DNA of 64,000 bases. Origin: an uncultured Clostridia bacterium. Lineage in GTDB: Bacteria > Bacillota > Clostridia > Christensenellales > Aristaeellaceae. Shown in pieces: positions 19,451 through 28,797 of the stretch. The DNA is taken from NCBI GenBank assembly GCA_947167215.1, contig CAMVHE010000001.1:62001-126000 (forward strand). Direction: 5' to 3'. The position numbers and the translations under genes were made by a program. The notes below the pieces were generated by a model. It saw nothing but the letters and a program-made list of their open reading frames with translations, was not told the origin of the DNA and did not search any database. The number at the start of each line of letters is the position of its first letter. Position 1 is the first letter of the stretch.

Positions 19451-20875
19451 ATGCGCAGATTCGTAGGATTCATTTTTGTCCTTTTATTGTTCACGTTTTT
19501 CTCCCCCTTCACAAAAGCAGAAACCCGTGCACTTCTGATAGCATGCAGGAATTTTGTCTCCTATCCCTCTCTGGGTGCATCTGTTTCCGGCAATGTGCAG
19601 ATGCTCGCCTCCGTTTTTTATAGTGCAGGATTACCTTCTGACTCTCTTGGAATCGAGGATGGAACGATCGGTACCGTAGAAGACCTCGAGAATGTCATTC
19701 TGTCCAGGTTTTCCGATGCCAGACAGGATGACCTGTCGATTCTTTACCTCTGCACTCATGGCATTATTGGCAAAGACGGAGAAGGCCAGCTGATTCTCTC
19801 GGACGGTATATCGGAAGAAGGTATCGATCTTTCTGTACTACAGGAAACCTTCATGGAAATCCCTGGCCAGATCCTGCTTCTGCTGGATGCCTGTCATTCC
19901 GGTGCACTGATCGGTCATGATGCCATGCGCCCCCGTCTGGTAGTTCATGATCAGAGGATAAGCGTTTTAACTTCTGCAGACGGATCTGAATCTGCGTGGT
20001 ATTATGACCATGAATCCCTTGCCAGTGGTGCATTGTCCTATTTTACCGCTTCCATTGCCAGCGGGCTTGGTTTCTATGGCGCGCTGGAAGCGGATTTTGA
20101 CAAAAACGGTCAGATATCCCTGTCCGAGCTGTATCGGTACCTGCAGGACAACGTTGCTTCTTCAACCTGCCAGCTCTCTTCTGCAAAACCGGATGCTATT
20201 CTGCTGCCAACTTCGAAGGACAGCTTCCTGAGCAAACCCATCTCTGCCCTCTCCTTTGGTTCCTCTCTGCTGAGCAGTGAATCCCAGGAAGTCACCTTAT
20301 CTTTTACGGTGCTCTCCCCCACACAGATGCTTTATCGGATTATTCCGCTGGGCTCTCACTACTGGGACTGGCAGCATGCTCTGAGTATCTATGAAGAGGA
20401 ATCCCGTATCGGCAGAAAACGCAAAAAAATTCATTTACCGCCTGAAACGACAAGTTCGTATTTCATCCTGCAGGTTTTTGTCATCAACAACGGATTCCCT
20501 GTCCTGTGCGGAGAGCGTCTCATGGGATATGCGAGCAATGATCTGGATGTTTCTCTGCAGATACCGGAAGTTACAGACACAAGGCCCTATGATCTTCCTC
20601 TGATCATTCATACCACAGGGCCGGTACTGATGCAGCTGGAGATACAGAACTACCAGGGAGAGACTTTGCGCACTTCTCCGCAGGAACTGTCCCGCCCCAC
20701 TCCGGCCTCCGAATGCATCCTGTACTGGGACAAGCGGACGGAAGCAAGCAATGAAATAATACCAGGCAATTATATATTGATGCTGCATGTGGAAACGGAA
20801 GAATATGCGGAAATCGTATCTTCACATATTTATATCCACGGTGATTCAGCAGTTTCCAAATCAGAAGAATTATGA
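19451..20875 (+). CDS. Secreted caspase-like (peptidase C14 family) protein with C-terminal FlgD-Ig-like domain
   Basis: Signal peptide MRRFVGFIFVLLLFTFFSPFTKA; fold start TRALLIACRNF; catalytic-type His LYLCTHG and Cys LLLLDACHSGAL; EF-hand-like DFDKNGQISLSEL; C-terminal LILYWDKRTEASNEIIPGNYILML-type FlgD_ig pattern (read ECILYWDKRTEASNEIIPGNYILMLHVE). Confidence 0.85.
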   Translation: MRRFVGFIFVLLLFTFFSPFTKAETRALLIACRNFVSYPSLGASVSGNVQMLASVFYSAGLPSDSLGIEDGTIGTVEDLENVILSRFSDARQDDLSILYLCTHGIIGKDGEGQLILSDGISEEGIDLSVLQETFMEIPGQILLLLDACHSGALIGHDAMRPRLVVHDQRISVLTSADGSESAWYYDHESLASGALSYFTASIASGLGFYGALEADFDKNGQISLSELYRYLQDNVASSTCQLSSAKPDAILLPTSKDSFLSKPISALSFGSSLLSSESQEVTLSFTVLSPTQMLYRIIPLGSHYWDWQHALSIYEEESRIGRKRKKIHLPPETTSSYFILQVFVINNGFPVLCGERLMGYASNDLDVSLQIPEVTDTRPYDLPLIIHTTGPVLMQLEIQNYQGETLRTSPQELSRPTPASECILYWDKRTEASNEIIPGNYILMLHVETEEYAEIVSSHIYIHGDSAVSKSEEL

Positions 20876-20917
20876 TATAATGCCACAGATTTCACTCATT
20901 TTCTGAAAGGGATACTC

Positions 20918-23900
20918 ATGGAAAATACAAAAAAGACAAAGAGCCGGGCAAAACCCAGGAAAAGGAGCAGTATACGGAGAGTCCGCCCCCCCAAATATAC
21001 TGGCGTTTATCTTGCTGTTTTAGGCGTCGCTATCCTCTTGCTGATCCTTTTTGTTCCGCCTCAGAATACAAATCCTGCCAGCAATGTATCCGGCACTATC
21101 GTATCAACAGATATTGCATCCACAGGGAATATCCATTTCAAGATTACGGAGGTTATGTCCAGTAACCGCATTGCATTCCCCGATGAAACCGGCGCCTTTC
21201 CTGACTGGATTGAATTGACGAATACGGATTCCGAGCCTATTAATATTCACGGATATGGCCTCAGCGATCGCGAAGACAAGATTTTGTTTATTTTCCCGGA
21301 TATCGTATTAAATCCCCAGGAGCATATTCTGGTCTTTGCTTCGGATAGGAATCAGAATCTGGCCGGCAGCCCATTGCACGCCAATTTCAAGATTTCTTCT
21401 ACAGGCGAAAATCTGTTCCTGTTCGGCCCGGATGGAATCAGTTATGCATCTTTATCCGTTCCCGCGATGGAATCCGATAAGAGCTATACCTGGATTGGCA
21501 ATGATACTTATATTATTACGGACCAATATACCCCGGGATATGACAACACGCAGGAAGGATACACGGCTTTCCGGTCTTCTACCGTTCTTCAGGCCGGCTC
21601 TCTCATCATCAACGAAGTCTGTGCTTCCAGCATCACTACTTTAGCAGACGAAGATGGAGAATATCCCGACTGGATTGAAATTCACAACACCAGCAATATT
21701 CCCATCGATCTTTCCAATTATGCATTGACAGACAGCAGTGATACACTTGTCAAGTGGCGTTTCCCGATAGGCAGCTCCATTGAACCCGGCGGATATTATG
21801 TTGTCTTTGCCTCTGGCAAGGACCGCGCCGCAGCAGCCGGTTCATGGCCTCATGCAAGTTTTAAATTACGCAGCAATGGCGAAACCATTATACTGAGTGA
21901 TATCCAGGGAAGAATGCTGGATCTGGTGACCTATGATAATCTTCTGGCAGACACTTCCTGGGGACGCGATGAGGATATGGATGGCAGTTTCAAGGTTTTC
22001 ACACAGCCAACTCCCGGCAAACCAAATACGCGTGCAAGCCAGATTTCCATGGAGAAAGAGTGGATGCAGCGTAATACCTCCGGTTTGTACATCTCGGAAG
22101 TCATGTCGGGAAACCGTTCCATTCATACCCCCGGTGTTCGGTATTATTATGATTATGTGGAATTATATAATATGAGCGGACAGGCCATTAACCTTAAAGG
22201 TTATGGCCTTTCTGATAACATCAAGAAGCCCCGGAAATGGCAGTTCCCGGATTTAACGATTGAAAACAACGGATATCTCATCATTTACTGTGACAAGACA
22301 CAAACCAGTAAAAAAGGAGAATACACCTTTACCAATTTCGGGCTGAAGCAATCCGGAGAAACGATCGTATTATCGGATCCTTCTGGAAAAATACTGGACA
22401 GGATCGTTGTTCCCCAGCTTTACGACGATACCTCGTTCGGAAGGACGCTCGCTGCAGACGGATTATATTACTATTCAACCCCCACCCCCGGGCTTGCGAA
22501 TGGTCTTGGATTTGCCGGGTATGCAGAAGCGCCTGTCTTCACTGTAAAGGGTGGACTCTATGAAAGGCCTCTGGATGGAGAGGACGGCGTTACCATTTCT
22601 GTTCCGCATAACACCGTTGTGCGATATACCACGGATGGAACGGATCCAACCGCAGAATCTGAAATCTATAGCGGTCCGATCGAGGTACGGGCAACCACCG
22701 TCCTGCGAGCCAGAGCCTTTACAGATGGCCTCGAGCCGTCTCAGGTGGTTTCACAGACGTATCTGATATCCGTATATCATACCATGCCGGTGGTTTGTCT
22801 GACCACGGATCCCTATAATATGTGGAACGATGAAACGGGTATGTTCGCAGACGGCCCGGATCTGGATCGTGAAACACAGAATACGCCATGGAAAAATGCA
22901 ACATACTGGCAGAAGAACTGGTTTGGCGGATGGGTAGAGTATTATGATGAAAACCGCACTCAGCAGATCTCTCAGGGAATGTCTTTCCGGGTCATGGGAA
23001 TGTATTCTCTGGATATGCCCCAAAAGAGTATGTACATCAAAGCAGACGGACAATACGGTGTTTCTTCCTTTGATTATCCGCTTTTCGACGATCGTCCTTT
23101 TACAAGCTATGCCAGTTTTGTTCTACGCAATGGCGGACAGGATGGTCTTTATACCCGCGTTATTGATGGTATGCAGGCCAAACTGATTGAGGAAACCGAC
23201 AGCACGGTAGTACATCAATCCTGGAAGCCTGTAATTGTCTATATCAACGGCGAGTATTGGGGCCATTACAATATGCGGGAACGCGCCGGTGTCAAAATGG
23301 TCGCCCAGCATGAAGGCTGGTTAAATCCGGATGACGTCGATATGCTTGAATCCAACGGAACAAGCTCCACCCAGGTTAACCAGGGATCGAATGCCGAATA
23401 TAAGGAACTGGTTGCCTATATTGAATCACATGACCTGGTAAATGACCAGGAAGCTTTTGAGTATGTCTGCTCCCAGGTGGACGTTGACAACATGCTGGAC
23501 TACTTTATCTTTGAGTCTTTCTTCGGCAATACGGACCCCGGAAATATCCGCTTTTATCGGAATGCCAAATCCGGTGACGGCAAATGGCGTTACCTGTTCT
23601 ATGACTCCGACTGGGGATTTTTCAACGTCCTGACAGGCAAGAAGATAGCAGGCGGTATTGCCTATGTTCTTAACGAAAAAGGAATGGGCAGTCAGAAAAT
23701 AAAGTCGAATGTGATCATACGGAATCTGATCAAGGTGCCAAGTATCCAGGATCGTTTTCTTACCCGTTACGGAGAGTTTTTCCAGACTATTTTTACAACG
23801 GAACACTTGACAGCACTATTTAACAGCATGATCGCACAGATTCAGCCCGAAATGCAGATGCACATGCAGCGTTGGGCAGCAGAGGTTCACAAGAAGGTCA

Positions 23901-24088
23901 GCTTTGATCAGCCGAAGAACGCAGAAGGCGGTTACAGCTATTGGCAGTCCCGCTGCGAAAGAACACTGACGCGTATTTTCCCAAGACGTCCATATTACAT
24001 CTGGCAGGAGGCAAAGTCCTATTTCAACCTGTCCGATGAGCAGATGACTGCATACTTCGGGCCGTGTCCCGCGCAGCCCGCAGACTAA
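20918..24088 (+). CDS. Membrane-anchored lamin-tail (x3) / CHB_HEX_C-like / CotH-kinase multidomain protein
   Basis: N-terminal TM YLAVLGVAILLLILFV; three LTD-like repeats (ITEVMSSN...DWIELTN, INEVCASS...DWIEIHN, ISEVMSGN...DYVELYN); YTTDGTDPTAESEIYSGPIEV; CotH motifs YWGHYNMRERAG and WRYLFYDSDWGFF. Confidence 0.88.
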   Translation: MENTKKTKSRAKPRKRSSIRRVRPPKYTGVYLAVLGVAILLLILFVPPQNTNPASNVSGTIVSTDIASTGNIHFKITEVMSSNRIAFPDETGAFPDWIELTNTDSEPINIHGYGLSDREDKILFIFPDIVLNPQEHILVFASDRNQNLAGSPLHANFKISSTGENLFLFGPDGISYASLSVPAMESDKSYTWIGNDTYIITDQYTPGYDNTQEGYTAFRSSTVLQAGSLIINEVCASSITTLADEDGEYPDWIEIHNTSNIPIDLSNYALTDSSDTLVKWRFPIGSSIEPGGYYVVFASGKDRAAAAGSWPHASFKLRSNGETIILSDIQGRMLDLVTYDNLLADTSWGRDEDMDGSFKVFTQPTPGKPNTRASQISMEKEWMQRNTSGLYISEVMSGNRSIHTPGVRYYYDYVELYNMSGQAINLKGYGLSDNIKKPRKWQFPDLTIENNGYLIIYCDKTQTSKKGEYTFTNFGLKQSGETIVLSDPSGKILDRIVVPQLYDDTSFGRTLAADGLYYYSTPTPGLANGLGFAGYAEAPVFTVKGGLYERPLDGEDGVTISVPHNTVVRYTTDGTDPTAESEIYSGPIEVRATTVLRARAFTDGLEPSQVVSQTYLISVYHTMPVVCLTTDPYNMWNDETGMFADGPDLDRETQNTPWKNATYWQKNWFGGWVEYYDENRTQQISQGMSFRVMGMYSLDMPQKSMYIKADGQYGVSSFDYPLFDDRPFTSYASFVLRNGGQDGLYTRVIDGMQAKLIEETDSTVVHQSWKPVIVYINGEYWGHYNMRERAGVKMVAQHEGWLNPDDVDMLESNGTSSTQVNQGSNAEYKELVAYIESHDLVNDQEAFEYVCSQVDVDNMLDYFIFESFFGNTDPGNIRFYRNAKSGDGKWRYLFYDSDWGFFNVLTGKKIAGGIAYVLNEKGMGSQKIKSNVIIRNLIKVPSIQDRFLTRYGEFFQTIFTTEHLTALFNSMIAQIQPEMQMHMQRWAAEVHKKVSFDQPKNAEGGYSYWQSRCERTLTRIFPRRPYYIWQEAKSYFNLSDEQMTAYFGPCPAQPAD

Positions 24089-24106
24089 ATAGGAGGAAAT
24101 AATTCC

Positions 24107-24784
24107 ATGAGAAACATGATGATCAACAATGCCTCAATTAATGATTGGTTTGAGCTTCAGATGGCAAGCCTGACCCCGATGAAAATGCTAATCGCGCTGT
24201 TCTTTGGCCTGGCTGTCGGGATTGTTATTGCCCTGGTTTACAGAAAAGCTTTCCGCGGGGTTCTCTATTCCCCATCTTTTGCTACAACACTGGTAATGCT
24301 CTGTATGATAACAACCCCTGTGGTTATGTGTATTAAATCAAACATTGCTCTGTCCATGGGCATGGTAGGCGCCCTTTCTATCGTACGTTTTCGTACGGCT
24401 GTTAAGGATCCGCTTGATATGGCATATATGTTCTGGTCTCTGACAATGGGAATTCTGTTGGGCGCAGAACTCTATTTTATTGCGCTGGTTGTTGTCGCAG
24501 GCATTTCTATTGCAATGCTGCTCCTCTCCTTCTTCCGTCTGCGCTCCCCCAACACCTATCTTCTTGTTGCCCACTATGATCAGGAGGTAGAAAGTGACGT
24601 TATGGACTTTGTGAAGCGCATTAAAGTCCAGCGTCTTAGGAGTAAGGCTGTTACACCGGGCGGAGTGGAACTGACGATTGAAGTTCAGTTGCATGAGCGT
24701 TTTGATGTGGTTAACAGGATGCTGGATATTGAAGGTGTCCATAATGCAACACTGATCGCCTGTCAGTCTGAAGCTGGTAACTGA
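24107..24784 (+). CDS. DUF4956-like integral membrane protein
   Basis: Several TM helices and MVGALSIVRFRTAVKDPLDMAYMFWSLTMGI, a pattern typical of DUF4956; between CotH and VTC genes. Confidence 0.8.
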   Translation: MRNMMINNASINDWFELQMASLTPMKMLIALFFGLAVGIVIALVYRKAFRGVLYSPSFATTLVMLCMITTPVVMCIKSNIALSMGMVGALSIVRFRTAVKDPLDMAYMFWSLTMGILLGAELYFIALVVVAGISIAMLLLSFFRLRSPNTYLLVAHYDQEVESDVMDFVKRIKVQRLRSKAVTPGGVELTIEVQLHERFDVVNRMLDIEGVHNATLIACQSEAGN

Positions 24785-24796
24785 TAAGGAGCCCAC

Positions 24797-25504
24797 ATGG
24801 CAAGAACTCGAACTATCCCATTGCGGCATGAGCAGAAGTATTTCATTACTCCGGCAGAACTCGGGGTTTTGCGCGGTTTATTAAAGCCTCTTCTTATGCC
24901 CGATCCAAATGGCGATGAAAACAACGAATATATTATTCGTTCTCTTTACTTTGATACCATCAACGATGACGCTCTAAATGAAAAAATTGCCGGTGTCGGG
25001 AACCGGAAAAAGTATCGGATCCGTATTTATAATTTCACAGACAAAGTGATTAAACTCGAATGCAAAAGCAAATACGGAGATTTGATTTCCAAGCAATCCG
25101 TTTCCATCCCCAGAGACCTTGCAGACCAGCTGATTGCAGGCGACCCGGAAGGATTGCAGCGCATGCGTCATCCCCTTTTCCATGATGTTTTCAGAGAAAT
25201 GCGTACAAGGCTGCTTCGTCCTGTAGTGATCGTTGATTATATACGCGAAGCTTATCTTCTGGATGCAGAAGAGGTACGGATCACCTTTGATAAGCAGATA
25301 CGTACAGGCCTGTATTCAACCGATCTTTTCAATGCTTCTATTCCTACCTATCCGGTTTTTGATGATCCTGTGGAAGTTCTGGAAGTTAAATATGACGAAT
25401 TTCTTCCCAGCTATCTCCAGAGTGTGCTCAGCTGTGTCACGGCACAGCGCTCCGCTGTCAGCAAGTATACCTGGTGCCGACGCTATGAAAATAAGGAATT
25501 CTAA
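24797..25504 (+). CDS. VTC-domain (polyphosphate polymerase-like, TTM fold) protein
   Basis: RHEQKYFIT, SLYFDT, KKYRIRIYN, IKLECKSKYGDLISKQS, RPVVIVDYIREAY, VRITFDKQIRTG, VLEVKYDEFLPSYL. Confidence 0.87.
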   Translation: MARTRTIPLRHEQKYFITPAELGVLRGLLKPLLMPDPNGDENNEYIIRSLYFDTINDDALNEKIAGVGNRKKYRIRIYNFTDKVIKLECKSKYGDLISKQSVSIPRDLADQLIAGDPEGLQRMRHPLFHDVFREMRTRLLRPVVIVDYIREAYLLDAEEVRITFDKQIRTGLYSTDLFNASIPTYPVFDDPVEVLEVKYDEFLPSYLQSVLSCVTAQRSAVSKYTWCRRYENKEF

Positions 25505-25509
25505 AAAGG

Positions 25510-25536
25510 AACACCTCGATTGAGGTGTTTTCTTTT
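25510..25536 (+). terminator. Rho-independent terminator ending the VTC operon
   Basis: AACACCTC-gatt-GAGGTGTT followed by TTCTTTT. Confidence 0.85.
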
Positions 25537-25768
25537 ATCATTTTTTCGCGGGTTCATACGTTCGGCAGCAATGATCCATCCCCGATTCTTCCCTGACAGC
25601 AGGAAATACCTGAAAATAGATGCATGCATTCCCCTCTTCCACGCCATTCCGGGCCGGCCGATCTTTGCCACTTCAGCCTATCGGCGGCTGCAGTCGGATG
25701 TTCCAGTTACCCTGCCCCGCTCTTCCGAACACGCTGACGGAGAATAATCAGGCATCTGGAAAAGGGTT

Positions 25769-25794
25769 AAAAAAATCCCCTCCGAAGAGGGGAT
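25769..25794 (-). terminator. Rho-independent terminator of the sugar ABC transporter operon
   Basis: Minus strand ATCCCCTCttcgGAGGGGAT followed by TTTTTTT. Confidence 0.85.
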
Positions 25795-25805
25795 GGATAT
25801 TTAGA

Positions 25806-27197
25806 TCATCCTTTGAGTCCGCCGCGTGCGACACCACGAAGAATCTGTTTTCTTGCAAACAGGAAGAGGATAATCATCGGGAAGACGACAACCGTTGCAG
25901 CTGCCATAATGAGTTCCTGATAGGATCCCGCTTCCGTCGTAAATGCATAGAGACCGAAGGGCAGTGTGCGCTTTCCTGTGGAGGTAATGACCAGCAAAGG
26001 CCACATGAAGCTGTTCCAGCTGGCCAGTGCGTTCAGCAGCACTACCGTTACAAGGGACGGACGCGCAATCGGAACCATTACACGCCAGAGATACTTCCAG
26101 TTCTTACAGCCATCGACTCTTGCAGACCAATATAAGCTTTCCGGAATCGAAGCGAAGAAGTTTCTCATGATATACGTGTAGAAGATAGATGAAATAAAAG
26201 GTATGACCAGTGCTGTCAGCGTATCTCTCAGGCCCAGGTTGATAACCGTTCGGAAATTGGTGATGACCAGCATTTCAAATGGCAGCATCATCATGGTCAG
26301 CAATCCGCTGAAAATCGCATCACGGCCGGGGAACTTCAGCCTGGTAAAGGCGAAAGAAGCCAGGACAGTGGTAAATGTAACGATCAGCACGCTGAAGAAG
26401 CAGACAACAATGGAGTTGAAGAAGTACTGAGCAAACGGTGCAGTATGGAAAGCAACACGATAGTTTTCGAAGTTGATCCAGCTGCTTGGAGTAAATACCG
26501 GCGGGAATTTGCTGACTTCCATTCTGGTCTTGAGCGAGGAAGTAATCATCCAGTAGAATGGGAATACCATAAATACGGCACCGACAATCAATAAGGTATA
26601 TAACAATACTTTGCCGAGCGTGGTTTTCATGGTATAGGAATGATTGAGAATCAGGCCAAGAGCAATCATGAATACCGAAAAGACGAAGAGCAAAACGCGC
26701 CCGGTAATGGGCAAAGCTGCCAGGCTCTGCATCAAGTCGAAGCGTTCCTTTTCAACAACAGGAGCCGCTTTCAGATCCGCAGCAGTTTTTTCAAATGCCC
26801 GCACATCGACGAATCGATGATAGACCATATAGATATGCTGCACTTCTTCTTCCTGACCGGAGACACTCCAGAAATTCTTAACAGTATTGAAAGACTCATC
26901 GCTGAGCGCTGCTCCCGATTCGGCTTCATCAAGTACTGCCTGATATTTTGCCTCCCGATCCTGCAGACCATTCTTCTGATAATACTTAACGAGACTCGTC
27001 AATTCACTGATAAGCTGTGTTCTTGACTTCTCTGCATTTGCCAGGGCAGTGGCTGCTTCTGCATCGCGTGTTTCCTGTGAAACCACGGCTTTTTCAGTAG
27101 CCGGTTTTATCATGGCGCTTGTAGTAAATAGCACAAGTAAAACTAGACCGATAATAAAGAGCACTGTCCCCAAGGTGTGTTGTGCGTGATTATTCAT
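25806..27197 (-). CDS. Sugar ABC transporter permease (MalG-type) with extra N-terminal TM and helical domain
   Basis: MalG core: FYWMITSSLKTRMEVSKFPP, ARVDGCKNWKYLWRVMVPIARPSLVTV (EAA loop); about 150 additional N-terminal residues. Confidence 0.9.
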   Translation of the reverse strand: MNNHAQHTLGTVLFIIGLVLLVLFTTSAMIKPATEKAVVSQETRDAEAATALANAEKSRTQLISELTSLVKYYQKNGLQDREAKYQAVLDEAESGAALSDESFNTVKNFWSVSGQEEEVQHIYMVYHRFVDVRAFEKTAADLKAAPVVEKERFDLMQSLAALPITGRVLLFVFSVFMIALGLILNHSYTMKTTLGKVLLYTLLIVGAVFMVFPFYWMITSSLKTRMEVSKFPPVFTPSSWINFENYRVAFHTAPFAQYFFNSIVVCFFSVLIVTFTTVLASFAFTRLKFPGRDAIFSGLLTMMMLPFEMLVITNFRTVINLGLRDTLTALVIPFISSIFYTYIMRNFFASIPESLYWSARVDGCKNWKYLWRVMVPIARPSLVTVVLLNALASWNSFMWPLLVITSTGKRTLPFGLYAFTTEAGSYQELIMAAATVVVFPMIILFLFARKQILRGVARGGLKG

Positions 27198-27213
27198 ATT
27201 TCACACCCCTTTC

Positions 27214-28797
27214 TCAGTCATATTTCCACTTGCGCTGTACAAACAGCTGCAACATGGTAAATACCAGGATAACGCCGAACAGCACAAGAGAGGCTGCCGC
27301 AGCGCGACCGTACTCAAGGCTTGAGTTGATCATTTCATAAATGTAATAAACAACGGTATACATATTATACATAGGTCCAGGGCTGCCGGAGAAAAGTACG
27401 ATAACGGAGTTATATACCTTGAATGCCGATATACTGTTGGTAATCATGACGAGGCCGATGGTTGGAGCCAGAAGCGGAACGGTGATTCTGAAGAAGATTC
27501 TCAATGCTTTGGCACCGTCTACCCGTGCAACCGTATAATAGTGCTCGTCAATATTCTGAAGACCTGAAATCAAAAGGATGATCGTAAACGGCAGGGAGTC
27601 CCATATACCGTAGATGACCATGACAGCCATGGAGTATTCCGGTTTCGTCAACCAGTATATCTTGTTCACATTGAAAAGAGAAAGGAACCAGTTGATAATA
27701 CCATAATCACCATTAAACATGAACTTCCATACCATGCCGACAGCAACCGCAGAAGTGACCATGGGCAGGAAGTAAGCCGTCTGGAAGAGTGCCCTGCACT
27801 TGATATTATGGTTCAGAAGATAAGCCAGGACGATGGAAAGGCCCACGGAAATCGGCACCGTGATAAACACATAAATAAAGGTGTTTTTCAGTGCCTGCGG
27901 GAACTTGGTATTGACGCCGAAGAGCACGTCATTGAAGTTTCCGATACCCCAGCCGGCAAATTCACCAGTCAGCTTATAACGCTCCTGGAAAGCCATGATA
28001 AACACACGAACCATTGGATAGAGCGTAAAGACGATGACTCCGAAGAAGAAAGGAAGGAGATAATCGAGCGGCTCCACAATATTGGTAACAACATCCTGGA
28101 AATCCTGGCTGCAGCAGAAATGCACAATACCGGTAAAGCAGCCGATTGTCAAACAGATGGCACCGACTACAAGAAGAATGATACTATAGTAAATGAAAAA
28201 GAACTGGTCCGGTTTCGGGTTGATATTTTTCAGAGAAACGCGAACCCCTTCCATGCTGGTGATGCTCTCTCTGGCGCCATCCACCATCATGGTAGCTTCA
28301 ATAAGCAGATCTGAACGGGATTCCTCCAGCAGGGAACTGACGCTTTCCTTGAGGGAAACTGTTGTCTCATCCTTGCCGGTCAGACGCTGCGTGGCTCTGG
28401 ACGTCATCGTATCTACGATGTATACGGCGATATCCTCAACGCTGTCGGTTCCTGTAATCATTTCCTCCAGTTTGCCGCGGAAAGAGCTGGAAACCAGATT
28501 GGTAATGACTTTCAGTTTTGTTTTATCCTTATCGTCCGGAGAAATACCTGCCCGGTTTAAAACTGCAACACGCATATCCTCAATTGCGGAGTCGAGCTTA
28601 TAGGCAATTACCTGCTGTCTCGTTGTACTTTGAGGATTGTCTGCAATTTCATGAAGAAGCTTCCGGCCCCGCACACCACTTACAATAAGCAGAATGCCCA
28701 TAATGGTGAAAAGGAGGAAGTGGATGAGCAGCCGTCTGGATCTTCTGCGTCTGAATTTTTCGTGAGGAGCTTCATTTATGGCCGGAGTGTTTTTCAT
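27214..28797 (-). CDS. Sugar ABC transporter permease (MalF-type) with extra N-terminal TM and helical domain
   Basis: MalF core: FGVIVFTLYPMVRVFIMAFQER, ARVDGAKALRIFFRITVPLLAPTIGLV (EAA loop); about 200 additional N-terminal residues. Confidence 0.9.
   Translation of the reverse strand: MKNTPAINEAPHEKFRRRRSRRLLIHFLLFTIMGILLIVSGVRGRKLLHEIADNPQSTTRQQVIAYKLDSAIEDMRVAVLNRAGISPDDKDKTKLKVITNLVSSSFRGKLEEMITGTDSVEDIAVYIVDTMTSRATQRLTGKDETTVSLKESVSSLLEESRSDLLIEATMMVDGARESITSMEGVRVSLKNINPKPDQFFFIYYSIILLVVGAICLTIGCFTGIVHFCCSQDFQDVVTNIVEPLDYLLPFFFGVIVFTLYPMVRVFIMAFQERYKLTGEFAGWGIGNFNDVLFGVNTKFPQALKNTFIYVFITVPISVGLSIVLAYLLNHNIKCRALFQTAYFLPMVTSAVAVGMVWKFMFNGDYGIINWFLSLFNVNKIYWLTKPEYSMAVMVIYGIWDSLPFTIILLISGLQNIDEHYYTVARVDGAKALRIFFRITVPLLAPTIGLVMITNSISAFKVYNSVIVLFSGSPGPMYNMYTVVYYIYEMINSSLEYGRAAAASLVLFGVILVFTMLQLFVQRKWKYD

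Noticed and set aside
25520-26135. Short plus ORFs between the VTC operon and the permease operon
   Set aside because: Lie between or across two convergent terminators and the permease gene; no SD or motif.
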